A stretch of DNA of 64,000 nucleotides from Streptomyces sp. NBC_01460 (lineage in GTDB: Bacteria > Actinomycetota > Actinomycetes > Streptomycetales > Streptomycetaceae): the NCBI RefSeq assembly GCF_036227405.1, contig NZ_CP109473.1, positions 4,526,001 to 4,590,000 on the forward strand, in the 5' to 3' direction. The notes under the pieces are model-generated. The model made no database searches and was not told the DNA's origin. It saw only the letters and a list, made by a program, of their open reading frames with translations. Within the stretch, counting starts at the first letter, position 1. The number at the start of each line of letters is the position of its first letter. Positions 26,607-36,106 of the stretch are shown here, piece after piece. Position numbers and translations under genes: made by a program.

Positions 26607-27605
26607 GTGGACACCTTTGCGCTGATCGTGACCATCGGTGTCGCGCTCGGCTTCACGTATACGAACGGCTTCCACGACTCGGCGAACGCCATCGCCACCT
26701 CGGTCTCCACCCGGGCGCTGACCCCGCGTGCGGCTCTGGCGATGGCCGCTGTGATGAACCTCGCGGGCGCCTTCCTGGGCCAGGGGGTCGCCAAGACCGT
26801 CAGCGAAGGCCTGATCGCCACGCCCGAGGGCCAGAAGGGGATGGGCATCCTCTTCGCGGCGCTGGTCGGCGCGATCATCTGGAACCTGGTCACCTGGTAC
26901 TACGGCCTGCCGTCCTCGTCCTCGCACGCCCTGTTCGGCGGCATGGTCGGCGCGGCGCTGGCCGGCGGGACGATGGTGCACTGGGACGGGGTGCTCGAGA
27001 AGATCGTCATCCCGATGTTCCTGTCGCCGGTCATCGGCCTGGTCGTCGGCTATCTGGTGATGGTCGCGATCATGTGGATATTCAGGAAGTCCAACCCTCA
27101 CAAGGCCAAGCGCGGCTTCCGTATCGCGCAGACGGTCTCCGCGGCGGGCATGGCGCTCGGCCACGGTCTGCAGGACGCCCAGAAGACGATGGGCATCGTG
27201 GTCATGGCCCTGGTCATCGCCGACGTCGAGGGTCCGAACGACGAGATCCCGGTGTGGGTGAAGATCGCCTGTGCGGCGATGCTCTCCCTCGGCACGTACG
27301 CGGGCGGCTGGCGCATCATGCGCACGCTCGGCCGCAAGATCATCGAGCTGGACCCGCCGCAGGGCTTCGCGGCCGAGACGACCGGCGCGTCGATCATGTT
27401 CGGTTCGGCGTTCCTCTTCCACGCACCGATCTCCACGACGCACGTGATCACCTCGGCGATCATGGGTGTCGGCGCCACGAAGCGGGTGAACGCCGTGCGG
27501 TGGGGCGTCGCCAAGAACATCATCCTGGGCTGGTTCATCACGATGCCGGCCGCGGCGCTGATGGCCGCGCTGAGCTACGGCATCGTCGTGCTGCTCTTCG
27601 GCTGA
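26607..27605 (+). CDS. pitH2: Low-affinity inorganic phosphate transporter (Pit family)
   Basis: 332 residues, GTG start at 26607. About ten membrane segments. Family signatures: TNGFHDSANAIATSVSTRAL near the N-terminus and FLFHAPISTTHVITSAIMGVG near the C-terminus (the duplicated GxxNxAN/STTH regions). Transports phosphate, often as metal-phosphate, driven by protons. Second gene of the DUF47-pit operon; terminated by the 19-bp hairpin at 27627. The symbol follows the S. coelicolor gene in the same position, as I recall it. Confidence 0.94.
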   Translation: MDTFALIVTIGVALGFTYTNGFHDSANAIATSVSTRALTPRAALAMAAVMNLAGAFLGQGVAKTVSEGLIATPEGQKGMGILFAALVGAIIWNLVTWYYGLPSSSSHALFGGMVGAALAGGTMVHWDGVLEKIVIPMFLSPVIGLVVGYLVMVAIMWIFRKSNPHKAKRGFRIAQTVSAAGMALGHGLQDAQKTMGIVVMALVIADVEGPNDEIPVWVKIACAAMLSLGTYAGGWRIMRTLGRKIIELDPPQGFAAETTGASIMFGSAFLFHAPISTTHVITSAIMGVGATKRVNAVRWGVAKNIILGWFITMPAAALMAALSYGIVVLLFG

Positions 27606-27626
27606 CGGTCCGCTCCCCCTCGACAT

Positions 27627-27670
27627 GGGTCCGCCCCCGCTCTCCTGCTGTGGAGAGCGGGGGCGGACCC
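27627..27670. terminator. Bidirectional terminator between pit and pstB
   Basis: Perfect 19-bp stem: left arm GGGTCCGCCCCCGCTCTCC (27627-27645), loop TGCTGT, and its complement at 27652-27670. It separates two convergent operons and can serve both. Confidence 0.9.
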
Positions 27671-27719
27671 TTTCGCCTTGTGGTGGCACCGCCATGCAGC
27701 ACCGCAAGGCCGTCTGTGG

Positions 27720-28496
27720 TTATCCGAAGCGGCCCGAGATGTAGTCCTCGGTCGCCTGCACCGACGGGTTGGAGAAGATCCGCTCGGTGTCGTCGATCTC
27801 GATCAGCCGGCCGGGCTTGCCCACCGCCGCGAGGTTGAAGAAGGCCGTACGGTCCGAGACGCGCGCCGCCTGCTGCATGTTGTGCGTCACGATGACGATC
27901 GTGAAGCGCTCCTTCAGCTCGCCGATCAGGTCCTCGATGGCGAGGGTCGAGATCGGGTCGAGCGCCGAGCAGGGCTCGTCCATGAGCAGCACCTGCGGCT
28001 CGACCGCGATCGCGCGGGCGATGCAGAGGCGCTGCTGCTGGCCGCCGGAGAGGCCGGAGCCCGGCTTGTTCAGGCGGTCCTTGACCTCGTTCCAGAGGTT
28101 GGCGCCCCTGAGGGACTTCTCGACGATGTCCGACAGCTGGCTCTTGCGGTACGAGCCGTTCAGCCGCAGGCCCGCCGCGACGTTGTCGAAGATCGACATG
28201 GTCGGGAAGGGGTTCGGGCGCTGGAAGACCATGCCGACGGTGCGGCGCACGGTGACGGGGTCGACGCCGGAGCCGTACAGGTTCTCGTCGTCCAGCAGCA
28301 CCTTGCCCTCGACGCGGCCGCCGGGGGTGACCTCGTGCATGCGGTTCAGGGTGCGCAGGAAGGTGGACTTGCCGCAGCCGGACGGGCCGATGAAGGCGGT
28401 CACGGAGCGGGGTTCCACGGTCATCGAGATGTCCTCGATGGCCCTGTGGGAGCCGTAGTAGGCGGTGAGGCCGCCGATGTCGATGCGCTTGGCCAT
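27720..28496 (-). CDS. pstB: Phosphate ABC transporter ATP-binding protein PstB
   Basis: 258 residues from the ATG at 28496 (a GTG three codons earlier is possible). Walker [11 protein letters not shown]-loop [12 protein letters not shown], signature [14 protein letters not shown], Walker [14 protein letters not shown], switch [12 protein letters not shown]. Powers import of phosphate captured by PstS. Last gene of pstSCAB, 40 nt after pstA. Terminates at the shared hairpin. Confidence 0.97.
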   Translation of the reverse strand: MAKRIDIGGLTAYYGSHRAIEDISMTVEPRSVTAFIGPSGCGKSTFLRTLNRMHEVTPGGRVEGKVLLDDENLYGSGVDPVTVRRTVGMVFQRPNPFPTMSIFDNVAAGLRLNGSYRKSQLSDIVEKSLRGANLWNEVKDRLNKPGSGLSGGQQQRLCIARAIAVEPQVLLMDEPCSALDPISTLAIEDLIGELKERFTIVIVTHNMQQAARVSDRTAFFNLAAVGKPGRLIEIDDTERIFSNPSVQATEDYISGRFG

Positions 28497-28536
28497 GTGA
28501 ATCACTGCTTCTTTCGGGAGGTCGCTGATGGCCGCG

Positions 28537-29625
28537 TCAGCGACCGGTCTTCGGGGCCTTCCAGCGGGCGATGCCGCGGGCCACGAGATTGAGGATCATG
28601 ACGAAGGCGATCAGCACCAGGGCGGCGGCCCAGGCCCGGTCGTAGGAGGCGGCCTCGCCGACCTTGTACTGCTCGTAGATGTAGAAGGGCAGCGAGGACT
28701 GGGCGCCTTCGAAGGGGTTCGTGTTGATCAGCTGGCTGCCGAAGACCAGCAGGATGATCGGTGCGGTCTCGCCGGCGATGCGCGCGATGGCGAGCATGAC
28801 GCCGGTGGTGATGCCACCGATCGCGGTGGGCAGGACCACCTTCAGGATCGTGCGCCACTTCGGGATGCCGAGCGCGAGGGAGGCCTCGCGGAGCTCGTTG
28901 GGGACGAGCTTGAGCATCTCCTCGGTGGAACGGACCACGACCGGGAGCATCAGGATGGTCAGGGCGAGCGCGCCCATCAGGCCGGACGGTTCGATGCTCG
29001 CGATCAGCATGATCGACAGGATGAAGAGACCGGCCACGATGGACGGGATGCCCGTCATGACGTCGACGAAGAAGGTGACGGCCTTGGCGAGCGCGCCCTT
29101 GCCGTACTCGACGAGGTAGACGGCGGTCAGCAGTCCGAGCGGGGCGGAGATCACGGTGGCGATCCCGACCTGCTCCAGGGTGCCGATCAGCGCGTGGTAG
29201 ACACCGCCGCTGTCCTCGGAGCCGAGGACCCCGGCCATCGAGTGCGTGAGGAAGTAGCCGTCGAGGCGCTCGGAGCCGCGGCTGACCGTGGTCCAGAGCA
29301 GCGAGGCGAGCGGGACGACGGCGGCCAGGAAGCAGACCCAGACGATGCTGGTGGCGAGGCGGTCCTTGGCCTGGCGCTGGTTCTCGACCACGGTCGTGGC
29401 GACGTACGAGAGGGCCAGGAAGAGCAGGGCGGAGATCAGGCCCCACTGGACGCGGCTCTGCCAGCCGGCCGCCAGGGAGATCCCGACGCCGAGCGCGACC
29501 GCCACGACGGCGAAGCCGAGCGGGGCCCAGCGGGGCAGGCTCCGGCTGCTGAGGCCGGTCCCGCCGGGTTCCGGCGAGGTCCGCGGACGCCTGTCCTGGA
29601 TGTCTGTGGTGGTGGCGTGGCTCAT
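28537..29625 (-). CDS. pstA: Phosphate ABC transporter permease PstA
   Basis: 362 residues. Six or seven membrane segments; the binding-protein-dependent permease motif [20 protein letters not shown] is clear, with [11 protein letters not shown] upstream. It has a longer cytoplasmic N-terminus (about 30 residues before the first hydrophobic segment) than enterobacterial PstA. The ATG overlaps the pstC stop (ATGA). Inner-membrane half of the Pst channel. Confidence 0.97.
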   Translation of the reverse strand: MSHATTTDIQDRRPRTSPEPGGTGLSSRSLPRWAPLGFAVVAVALGVGISLAAGWQSRVQWGLISALLFLALSYVATTVVENQRQAKDRLATSIVWVCFLAAVVPLASLLWTTVSRGSERLDGYFLTHSMAGVLGSEDSGGVYHALIGTLEQVGIATVISAPLGLLTAVYLVEYGKGALAKAVTFFVDVMTGIPSIVAGLFILSIMLIASIEPSGLMGALALTILMLPVVVRSTEEMLKLVPNELREASLALGIPKWRTILKVVLPTAIGGITTGVMLAIARIAGETAPIILLVFGSQLINTNPFEGAQSSLPFYIYEQYKVGEAASYDRAWAAALVLIAFVMILNLVARGIARWKAPKTGR

Positions 29626-30614
29626 GCGTTGGCCCCCGAGTACTCCTTGCGGCGGGCGATGATGAGCCGGGCCGCGCCGTTGACCAGCAGGGTGAGGACG
29701 AAGAGGACGAGGCCAGAGGCGATCAGGGCGTCACGCCCGAACGCGTCGGCCTCGCCGAACTTCGCCGCGATGTTCTGGGCGAAGGTCCCGCCGCCCGGAT
29801 TGAGCACGTGCAGCGAGATGAGGAAGCTCGGCGACAGCACCGTGGCGACGGCCATCGTCTCGCCGAGCGCCCGGCCGAGGCCCAGCATCGAGGCCGAGAT
29901 GATCCCGGAGCGGCCGAAGGGCAGGACCGAGAGGCGGATGACCTCCCAGCGGGTGGCCCCGAGGGCGAGCGCCGCTTCCTCGTTCATCTTCGGGACCTGG
30001 AGGAAGACCTCGCGGCTGACGCTGGTCACGATCGGCAGGATCATGATCGCGAGCAGGACGCCGACGGTGAAGAGCGAGCGGGCGACGCCGATCTCGGTCT
30101 TCTCGAAGAGGTAGGTCCATCCGAAGAACTGGTCGAGCCAGAGGTTCAGGCCCTCGAGGTACGGGACGAGGACCAGGGCGCCCCAGATGCCGTAGACGAT
30201 GCTGGGCACCGCGGCGAGGAGGTCGACCACGTAGGCGACCGGGGCGGCCAGCTTGCGCGGCGCGTAGTGCGAGATGAAGAGGGCGATGCCGACAGCGATC
30301 GGAACCGCGATGACCATCGCGATGATCGAGCTGACGACGGTGCCGAAGAGCAGGACCGCGATGCCGAAGACCGGCGGGTCACCCGCCGGGTTCCAGTCGA
30401 AGGTGGTGAGGAAGTTGCCCTCGTCCTTCGATATCGCGATCACGGCGCGGTAGCTGAGGAACACGGCGATCGACGCCATGAGCACGAGCAGCAGGATGCC
30501 CGAGCCGCGCGAGAGGCCCAGGAAGATCTTGTCGCCGGCGCGCCCGGTGGCCTTGGGGCGGCCGCGCGTGGCCGGCGGAGCCGGTGGGATGTCGAGCGGT
30601 GTGGTGGAAGCCAT
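29622..30614 (-). CDS. pstC: Phosphate ABC transporter permease PstC
   Basis: 330 residues with six membrane segments: GSGILLLVLMASIAVFLSYRAV first, then DLLAAVPSIVYGIWG and the EAALALGATRWEVIRLSVLP motif that docks onto PstB. Pairs with PstA. It follows pstS after 129 nt that include a strong hairpin (30688-30718), which could lower its expression relative to pstS. Confidence 0.97.
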   Translation of the reverse strand: MASTTPLDIPPAPPATRGRPKATGRAGDKIFLGLSRGSGILLLVLMASIAVFLSYRAVIAISKDEGNFLTTFDWNPAGDPPVFGIAVLLFGTVVSSIIAMVIAVPIAVGIALFISHYAPRKLAAPVAYVVDLLAAVPSIVYGIWGALVLVPYLEGLNLWLDQFFGWTYLFEKTEIGVARSLFTVGVLLAIMILPIVTSVSREVFLQVPKMNEEAALALGATRWEVIRLSVLPFGRSGIISASMLGLGRALGETMAVATVLSPSFLISLHVLNPGGGTFAQNIAAKFGEADAFGRDALIASGLVLFVLTLLVNGAARLIIARRKEYSGANA

Positions 30615-30687
30615 GGTCTTTCCGGTCTGTGTGGGGGAGCGGCTGGCTCCCCTGGCGGCGGTGCACCGGATGGGTCGGGCGGGTGGG

Positions 30688-30718
30688 GGCCGGTCCGGAG
30701 GGGTGCGCCGGACCGGCC
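30688..30718 (-). terminator. Intra-operon hairpin between pstS and pstC
   Basis: GGCCGGTCCGG (30688-30698) pairs perfectly with CCGGACCGGCC (30708-30718), extended by one more pair on each side; loop 9 nt. Likely partial terminator or mRNA-stabilising element giving excess PstS. Confidence 0.65.
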
Positions 30719-30743
30719 CGCCTGTGCGTGTCGTGCGGTGGGG

Positions 30744-31877
30744 CTACTTGAGACCGGCGACGGTCTCGCGGACCTTGGCGTTGATCGCCTCGGGGATCGG
30801 GGCGTAGCCGGCCTCGGTGAGGACCTTCTGGCCCTCGGCGGAGGAGGTGTAGGTCAGGAAGGACTTGACCGAACCGAGGGTCTCGGCCTTGTTGCCGGTG
30901 TCGCAGACGACCTCGTAGGTCACCAGGACGATCGGGTAGGCGCCCTCGGCCTTGGTGGTGTAGTCGAGGTCGAGCGCCAGGTCCTTGCCGGTGCCCTTGA
31001 CCTTGGCGGCGGCGATGGCCTTGGAGGCGTTCTCCGAGGTGGCCTCGACCGGGGCGGCGCCGCCCGTGGCGATGTCGACGGTGGTGATGTCCTGCGAGGC
31101 GGCGTAGGAGAGCTCGAAGTAGCCGATGGCGCCGTCGACGGCCTTCACCTGGGTGGCGACACCGGAGGACTGGGACGCGGCCTGGCCACCGGGGGCCGGC
31201 CACTTTTTCTCGGCCTCGTACTTCCAGTCGGCCGGGGCCGCGGCGTTCAGGTACTTGCCGAGGTTCTGCGTGGTGCCGGAGTCCTCGGAGCGGTGGAAGG
31301 GCTGGATCGCCTTGTCCGGCAGCTTGACGCCGTCGTTGAGCTTGGCGATCGCCGGGTCGTTCCACTTCTTGATCTTGGTGTCGAAGATCTTGGCGAGCGT
31401 GGGGGCGTCCAGCGTGAGCTTGTCGACGCCCTCCAGGTGGAAGCCGATCGCGATCGGGCCGCCGACCATGGGCAGGTTGATGCCCTGGCCGGTCTTGCAG
31501 ATCTTCTTCGACTCGGCGACCTCTTCGGGCTTCAGGGCGGAGTCCGAGCCGGCGAAGCCGACGGTGCCCTGGTTGAACGCGACGATGCCCTCGCCGGAGG
31601 AGGAGGAGCTGTAGTTGATCTCCACACCGGAACAGGCGGCCATGTAGTTCTTGACCCAGAGGTCCATCGCGTTCTTCTGGGCACTGGACCCGGAAGCGCG
31701 CAGCTGGCCCTCGGCGCCGTCGCACGCGATGTCCGACGCGGCGGCCGTCGTCTTGCCGCCCTCCACGTCGGTGCCGGTGTTGTCGTCCGAACCGCACGCC
31801 GTGAGGACCAGGGCGCCGGAGACGGCGAGGGCACCGAGCGCGGTGGCACGAAGCCGGTTCTTGCGCTGAAGCTTCAC
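30744..31877 (-). CDS. pstS: Phosphate-binding lipoprotein PstS
   Basis: 377 residues from a GTG at 31877 (GGAAGGA upstream). Signal peptide with lipobox LTAC ending at Cys28. The mature protein is a type-II periplasmic binding fold: ASGSSAQKNAMDLW (phosphate loop), NQGTVGFAGSDSAL, FHRSEDSGTTQNLGKYL. Binds phosphate outside the membrane and delivers it to PstCA. First gene of pstSCAB under a strong PHO-box-like repeat (32013-32034), so it is expected to respond to phosphate limitation through PhoP. Confidence 0.97.
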   Translation of the reverse strand: MKLQRKNRLRATALGALAVSGALVLTACGSDDNTGTDVEGGKTTAAASDIACDGAEGQLRASGSSAQKNAMDLWVKNYMAACSGVEINYSSSSSGEGIVAFNQGTVGFAGSDSALKPEEVAESKKICKTGQGINLPMVGGPIAIGFHLEGVDKLTLDAPTLAKIFDTKIKKWNDPAIAKLNDGVKLPDKAIQPFHRSEDSGTTQNLGKYLNAAAPADWKYEAEKKWPAPGGQAASQSSGVATQVKAVDGAIGYFELSYAASQDITTVDIATGGAAPVEATSENASKAIAAAKVKGTGKDLALDLDYTTKAEGAYPIVLVTYEVVCDTGNKAETLGSVKSFLTYTSSAEGQKVLTEAGYAPIPEAINAKVRETVAGLK

Positions 31878-32201
31878 TTTCGGGGTGTTCCTTCCAGGAG
31901 CCGCCGCGGCTGGTGGGGTCGAGGCGGCGTGCGATGAGGAGTGGTGCGTGGCGTCGTGCCGTGCACCTGGTACGTCCGAAATTAGGCAGAACAGGTGAAG
32001 CGCCCTACGGGGGAGAGTGAACGGCAGGTGAACCGTGCCGGGCGGGCTGGTTCCGCTGGTAGAGCGGCCGGGCCGGTGCCTCGGATCGCGGGGCATGGCG
32101 GATCGCCGGGGCCTCGGATCGCCGGGGCATGGAGGATCGCGGGCCGGTCCCGTACGGCCGGGGGCCTCGGACGCCAGGCCGGGCCCGTGCGGCCAGGGGC
32201 C
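31878..32201. other. Intergenic region: pstS promoter and degenerate repeats
   Basis: 324 nt between the pstS start and the nudix stop. It holds the PHO box and, further left of the nudix gene end, two kinds of tandem repeat (32078-32218). No convincing gene. Confidence 0.6.
32013..32034 (-). promoter_or_regulatory. PHO box (PhoP-binding direct repeats) of pstS
   Basis: Read on the minus strand: GGTTCACCTGC (32034-32024) directly followed by CGTTCACTCTC (32023-32013), two 11-bp units sharing GTTCAC. This is the direct-repeat unit known for streptomycete PhoP. A third partial unit, CTTCACCTGTT, lies at 32000-31990. The GTAGGG between may overlap the -10 region. Confidence 0.85.
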
Positions 32202-32218
32202 TCAGACGCCGGGCCGGG
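32078..32218. repeat. Degenerate tandem repeats next to the nudix gene end
   Basis: A 28-29-nt unit starting GCCTCGGATCG is present at 32078 and 32111. A 35-nt unit starting CCCGT(A/G)CGGCC is present at 32149 and 32184 with four differences; the second copy runs into the last codons of the nudix gene. All are very GC-rich. Confidence 0.75.
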
Positions 32219-32615
32219 CCCCGTGCAGGAAGGCGTCCAGCTGGACGCGGTCGCCCGGGCGGCTCAGGCGGGCGCGGGCCTCCTCGGGGGAGAGCCAGGC
32301 CAGCCGGTCGACCTCGTCGTTGGGCTGAAAAGCGCCGTCGGCCGCCTCCGCGGCCCAGTAGCTGACCTCTTTGGGCCGCCCGTTGGCCATGTACAGGGCC
32401 GTCGGCAGCGCGGCGCCCGGCACACAGCGGTGGCCCGTCTCCTCCAGGACCTCGCGCAGGGCGGCCTCCAGCGCCGTCTCCCCGCGCTTCAGCTTTCCTT
32501 TGGGAAAGGACCAGTCGTCGTAACGGGGCCGGTGGACCAGGCAGATCTCCGGACCGGCGCCGTCCGGGGAGCGGCGCCAGAGCACGCAGCCCGCCGCGAG
32601 CACGAGGTCGCTCAT
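32202..32615 (-). CDS. NUDIX hydrolase (MutT-like)
   Basis: 137 residues. The Nudix box is complete: GKLKRGETALEAALREVLEE followed by TG (about residues 41-62). The preceding YDDWSFPKGK fits the family. Hydrolyses a nucleoside diphosphate linked to X; with CHAD and PPK in the same operon, a role in (di)nucleoside polyphosphate or inorganic polyphosphate metabolism is plausible. ATG at 32615 overlaps the CHAD stop by 4 nt. Confidence 0.95.
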   Translation of the reverse strand: MSDLVLAAGCVLWRRSPDGAGPEICLVHRPRYDDWSFPKGKLKRGETALEAALREVLEETGHRCVPGAALPTALYMANGRPKEVSYWAAEAADGAFQPNDEVDRLAWLSPEEARARLSRPGDRVQLDAFLHGARPGV

Positions 32616-33604
32616 GGCGCGGTCACGGCCGCCGCGTACGGCCAGGTCTCCCGGAACACGCCGCGCGCCGCCTCGACCTCGTGGCGCTGGTCGGCGTGGA
32701 GCACCCCGAGGGCGTACGCCGTCGCCGGGGCGATGCGCGGCGTGCGGGCCGCCGAGGCCGCCGCCGCGGCGGCCTCCGCCGCGTCGCGGTGCAGGTCCAG
32801 CGCGTGCCGCGGCCCGGCCAGGGCCGGATCGGGGGCGCCCCGCAGCGTCTCGTGGGCGTACCGGTGCAGCCGGAGCAGGAGGCGGGCCTGGTGCCAGAGG
32901 GCGTCGTGGGCCTCGTTGTACGGCTCCATCGCCTCGTCGGGCGGGAGCGCGGCCACCGCGTCCAGCATCCGCTGCCCGGCCAGCTCCGCCGGGGCGTGCA
33001 GGACCCTTTCCGCGGGCTCCGCGGCCGCGGGGGACAGGGGGACCTCCGAGGCGAGCAGGGCGACGGCGTCGGCGACGGCGTGGAAGCGGGAGGAGCCCAG
33101 TGCCTGGAGCGCCGCCGAGTGGGCCCGGGTCCGGGCGAGGGTCAGCCGGCGCTCCAGGAGGGCCCCGGCCCGGGCCGCGCCGACGCCGAGTGCCGCCCGC
33201 TCCTTGTCGCTCTCGGTCCGGACCTCTCCCGGGGCGGGGCGTGCCTGCGGGAGCGAGGCGCCGGAGAGCTGGTGCAGGGCCTCCAGCAGCCGCCCGAGCC
33301 GGGTGGCGTAGGCGTGCTCGCGGGCCAGGGTCCCGGAGAGCCAGGCCAGCTCGGTGCGGAGCTGGTCGGCCCAGGCGGGTTCGAGCGCTCCCCGGAAGGT
33401 GTGCAGCGTGCCGCTGATCCTGCGGGCCGCGTGGCGGAGCGCGCGGGCGGCCTCGTCGGCGGTCTGCGTGCCGGAGTCCGCGGAGGCGCTGTGCTCGCGG
33501 TGCGTCCGCAGGCCCCTCAGGAAGCAGGCGGCCTGTTCGCGCAGGTAGGGCGCGAGGACCGCTTCCGCGGAGAGGGTCGTCGTCTGGTGGTCAGGGCGTC
33601 GCAC
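32612..33604 (-). CDS. CHAD domain protein (polyphosphate-associated)
   Basis: About 330 residues from a GTG at 33604 with GGAGG 7 nt upstream; it overlaps the ppk stop by 14 nt (coding in another frame). An all-helical CHAD domain with regularly placed His and basic residues ([18 protein letters not shown] type segments; [23 protein letters not shown]). CHAD domains bind polyphosphate and localise to polyP granules. Middle gene of ppk-CHAD-nudix. Confidence 0.92.
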   Translation of the reverse strand: MRRPDHQTTTLSAEAVLAPYLREQAACFLRGLRTHREHSASADSGTQTADEAARALRHAARRISGTLHTFRGALEPAWADQLRTELAWLSGTLAREHAYATRLGRLLEALHQLSGASLPQARPAPGEVRTESDKERAALGVGAARAGALLERRLTLARTRAHSAALQALGSSRFHAVADAVALLASEVPLSPAAAEPAERVLHAPAELAGQRMLDAVAALPPDEAMEPYNEAHDALWHQARLLLRLHRYAHETLRGAPDPALAGPRHALDLHRDAAEAAAAAASAARTPRIAPATAYALGVLHADQRHEVEAARGVFRETWPYAAAVTAP

Positions 33605-35837
33605 GCCGGCGCCTCCGGGCGTCAATGAGCATCTCTTGTACGTGCCTCAGCGGCTGCCCGTCCGCGTCCGTGGAGTGCCGGGTCCAGTTTCCGTCGGGGC
33701 CCAGGTGCCAGGAGGAGGTGGTGTCGGACATCCCTGTTTCCAGGAGCCTGCTGAGGGCGGCGCGATGCGCGGGGTCGGTGACGCGGACCAGTGCTTCGAT
33801 CCGGCGGTCGAGGTTGCGGTGCATCATGTCGGCGCTGCCGAACCACACTTCGGGCTCGCCGCCGTTGCCGAAGGCGAAGACCCGCGAGTGTTCGAGGAAG
33901 CGGCCCAGTATCGAGCGGACCCGGACGTTCTCGGAGAGGCCGCTGACGCCGGGGCGGATCGCGCAGATGCCGCGCACCCAGATGTCGATGGGCACACCGG
34001 CCTGCCCGGCCCGGTAGCAGGCGTCGATGACCGCTTCGTCGACCATCGAGTTGACCTTGATGCGGACGTAGGCGGGGCGGCCCGCGCGGTGGTGGGTGAT
34101 CTCCTTGTTGATGCGGGCGATCAGTCCGTCGCGCAGGGACTTCGGGGCGACCAGCAGCCGGCGGTAGGTCTCGCGGCGGGAGTAGCCGGAGAGCCGGTTG
34201 AAGAGGTCGGAGAGGTCCGCGCCGACCTGCGGGTCGGCGGTCAGCAGGCCGAGGTCCTCGTAGAGCCGTGCCGTCTTGGGGTGGTAGTTGCCGGTGCCGA
34301 CGTGGGAGTAGCGGCGCAGCGTGTCGCCCTCCTGGCGGACCACGAGCGACAGCTTGCAGTGCGTCTTGAGGCCGACGAGGCCGTAGACGACGTGGCAGCC
34401 GGACTCCTCCAGCTTGCGGGCCCACTTGATGTTGGCCTGCTCGTCGAAGCGTGCCTTGATCTCGACGAGGACGAGGACCTGCTTGCCGGATTCGGCCGCG
34501 TCGATCAGGGCGTCCACTATCGGCGAGTCGCCCGACGTCCGGTACAGGGTCTGCTTGATGGCGAGGACGTCCGGGTCGCCCGCCGCCTGCTCCAGGAAGG
34601 CCTGGACGGAGGTCGAGAAGGAGTCGTACGGGTGGTGCAGCAGCACGTCGCGCTCGCGCAGGGCGGCGAATATGTCGGGCGCGGAGGCGGACTCGACCTC
34701 GGCGAGGTCACGGTGGGTGCCGGCGATGAACTTGGGGTACTTCAGCTCGGGCCGGTCCAGCGAGGCGATGCCGAAGAGCCCGGTGAGGTCGAGCGGGCCC
34801 GGCAGCGGGTAGAGCTCGGTCTCGGAGATCTTCAGCTCGCGGACCAGCAGGTCCAGGACGTACGGGTCGATGGACTCCTCGACCTCCAGGCGGACCGGCG
34901 GGCCGAAGCGGCGCCGCATGAGCTCCTTCTCCAGGGCCTGGAGGAGGTTCTCGGCGTCGTCCTCCTCGACCTCCAGGTCCTCGTTCCTGGTGACCCGGAA
35001 CATGTGGTGGGCGAGGACCTCCATGCCGGGGAAGAGCTCTTCGAGGTGTGCCGCGATGATGTCCTCTATGGGGACGTAACGCTGCGGGGACGCCTCCAGG
35101 AAGCGGGTGAGCAGCGGCGGGACCTTGACGCGGGCGAAGTGGCGGTGGCCGCTGACGGGGTTGCGCACGACGACCGCGAGGTTCAGCGACAGCCCGGAGA
35201 TGTACGGGAACGGGTGCGCGGGGTCGACGGCCAGCGGGGTCAGCACGGGGAAGACCCGCTGCCGGAAGAAGGTGAAGAGGCGGGCCTGTTCCTTCTCGGT
35301 CAGCTCGGGCCAGCGGACCAGCTGGATGCCCTCGTCGGACAGGGCGGGCGCGACGTCCTGCTGGTAGCAGGCGGCGTGCCGGGCCATGAGCTCGCGGGAG
35401 CGGGTCCAGATCAGATCGAGGACTTCGCGGGGCTGCAGCCCGGAGGCGGACCGGGTGGCGACACCGGTCGCGATACGGCGCTTGAGGCCGGCGACCCGGA
35501 CCATGAAGAACTCGTCCAGGTTCGACGCGAAGATGGCGAGGAAATTAGCCCGTTCGAGTAGGGGGGTGGCCGGGTCCTCGGCCAGTTCCAGAACGCGTTC
35601 GTTGAACGCGAGCCAGCTGCGCTCCCGGTCGAGGAACCGGCCCTGGGGCAGTTCGTCGCCGTCCGACTCGGGCTCGTACGCGTCCGGGTCGTTGTCCAGG
35701 TCGGGATCCAGGTCGGCGGCTGTGGACAGACCTGCGGGCACCGAGCCCGCGACGGCGTGCGGCCGGTGGGCGGCGAGGGAGCCGACCGACGGCTGGGCGG
35801 GCTGGACCGGGACCTCGGAGCTGGGCTGCTGGCTCAT
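33591..35837 (-). CDS. ppk: Polyphosphate kinase 1
   Basis: 748 residues from the ATG at 35837, matching streptomycete PPK length. After an acidic, disordered N-terminal 65 residues come the N domain ([20 protein letters not shown]), head domain, and two PLD-like catalytic domains. The autophosphorylated His is H519 in [20 protein letters not shown] sequence (here [16 protein letters not shown]). Makes polyphosphate from ATP reversibly. First gene of a three-gene operon. Regulation by PhoP is plausible through the weak repeats upstream (36022-36065). Confidence 0.97.
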   Translation of the reverse strand: MSQQPSSEVPVQPAQPSVGSLAAHRPHAVAGSVPAGLSTAADLDPDLDNDPDAYEPESDGDELPQGRFLDRERSWLAFNERVLELAEDPATPLLERANFLAIFASNLDEFFMVRVAGLKRRIATGVATRSASGLQPREVLDLIWTRSRELMARHAACYQQDVAPALSDEGIQLVRWPELTEKEQARLFTFFRQRVFPVLTPLAVDPAHPFPYISGLSLNLAVVVRNPVSGHRHFARVKVPPLLTRFLEASPQRYVPIEDIIAAHLEELFPGMEVLAHHMFRVTRNEDLEVEEDDAENLLQALEKELMRRRFGPPVRLEVEESIDPYVLDLLVRELKISETELYPLPGPLDLTGLFGIASLDRPELKYPKFIAGTHRDLAEVESASAPDIFAALRERDVLLHHPYDSFSTSVQAFLEQAAGDPDVLAIKQTLYRTSGDSPIVDALIDAAESGKQVLVLVEIKARFDEQANIKWARKLEESGCHVVYGLVGLKTHCKLSLVVRQEGDTLRRYSHVGTGNYHPKTARLYEDLGLLTADPQVGADLSDLFNRLSGYSRRETYRRLLVAPKSLRDGLIARINKEITHHRAGRPAYVRIKVNSMVDEAVIDACYRAGQAGVPIDIWVRGICAIRPGVSGLSENVRVRSILGRFLEHSRVFAFGNGGEPEVWFGSADMMHRNLDRRIEALVRVTDPAHRAALSRLLETGMSDTTSSWHLGPDGNWTRHSTDADGQPLRHVQEMLIDARRRRRATP

Positions 35838-36021
35838 GGACCTATTCTTCCGCGCGTTCGGCTCCTCAGGCGCGTCGGAGCCGAGAAAGATCGCGGAAGA
35901 ATCCGGAGCGGTCCCCGGGCCGGGGCCACTCCCGTTGCGGGGGGCGGGCAGAGCTGGCTGCATCCCGTGAGGGTCGCAAGCCCGTCTGAATGGCCGGTAA
36001 CGATGACATGACGTACAGGAA

Positions 36022-36065
36022 GCGGTGTGACTGCGGTGACGTCCCTGTCTCACCGTGGGTGAACC
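36022..36065 (-). promoter_or_regulatory. Candidate PHO-box-like repeats upstream of ppk
   Basis: On the minus strand from 36065: GGTTCACCCAC, GGTGAGACAGG, GACGTCACCGC, AGTCACACCGC, four consecutive 11-mers, of which the first matches the PhoP unit well and the others share only TCAC or similar. It is 185 nt or more from the ppk start, and the first unit touches the neighbouring terminator. Confidence 0.4.
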
Positions 36066-36099
36066 CCCTGCCCGGACTCCCCTGTGGCCCGGGCAGGGG
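36065..36099 (-). terminator. Terminator of the GntR-ABC operon
   Basis: Perfect 11-bp stem CCCCTGCCCGG (36065-36075) / CCGGGCAGGGG (36089-36099), 13-nt loop, 8 nt past the permease stop in its direction of transcription. Confidence 0.85.
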
Positions 36100-36106
36100 C
36101 GATCGG

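Noticed and set aside
28528..30114. Long open frame antisense to pstA/pstC, and similar ones at 2986-5547, 33636-35561 and 21902-23683
   Set aside because: They are mirror frames of clear genes on the other strand, low-complexity in translation (Gly/Asp/Glu/Arg-rich), typical of high-GC DNA.
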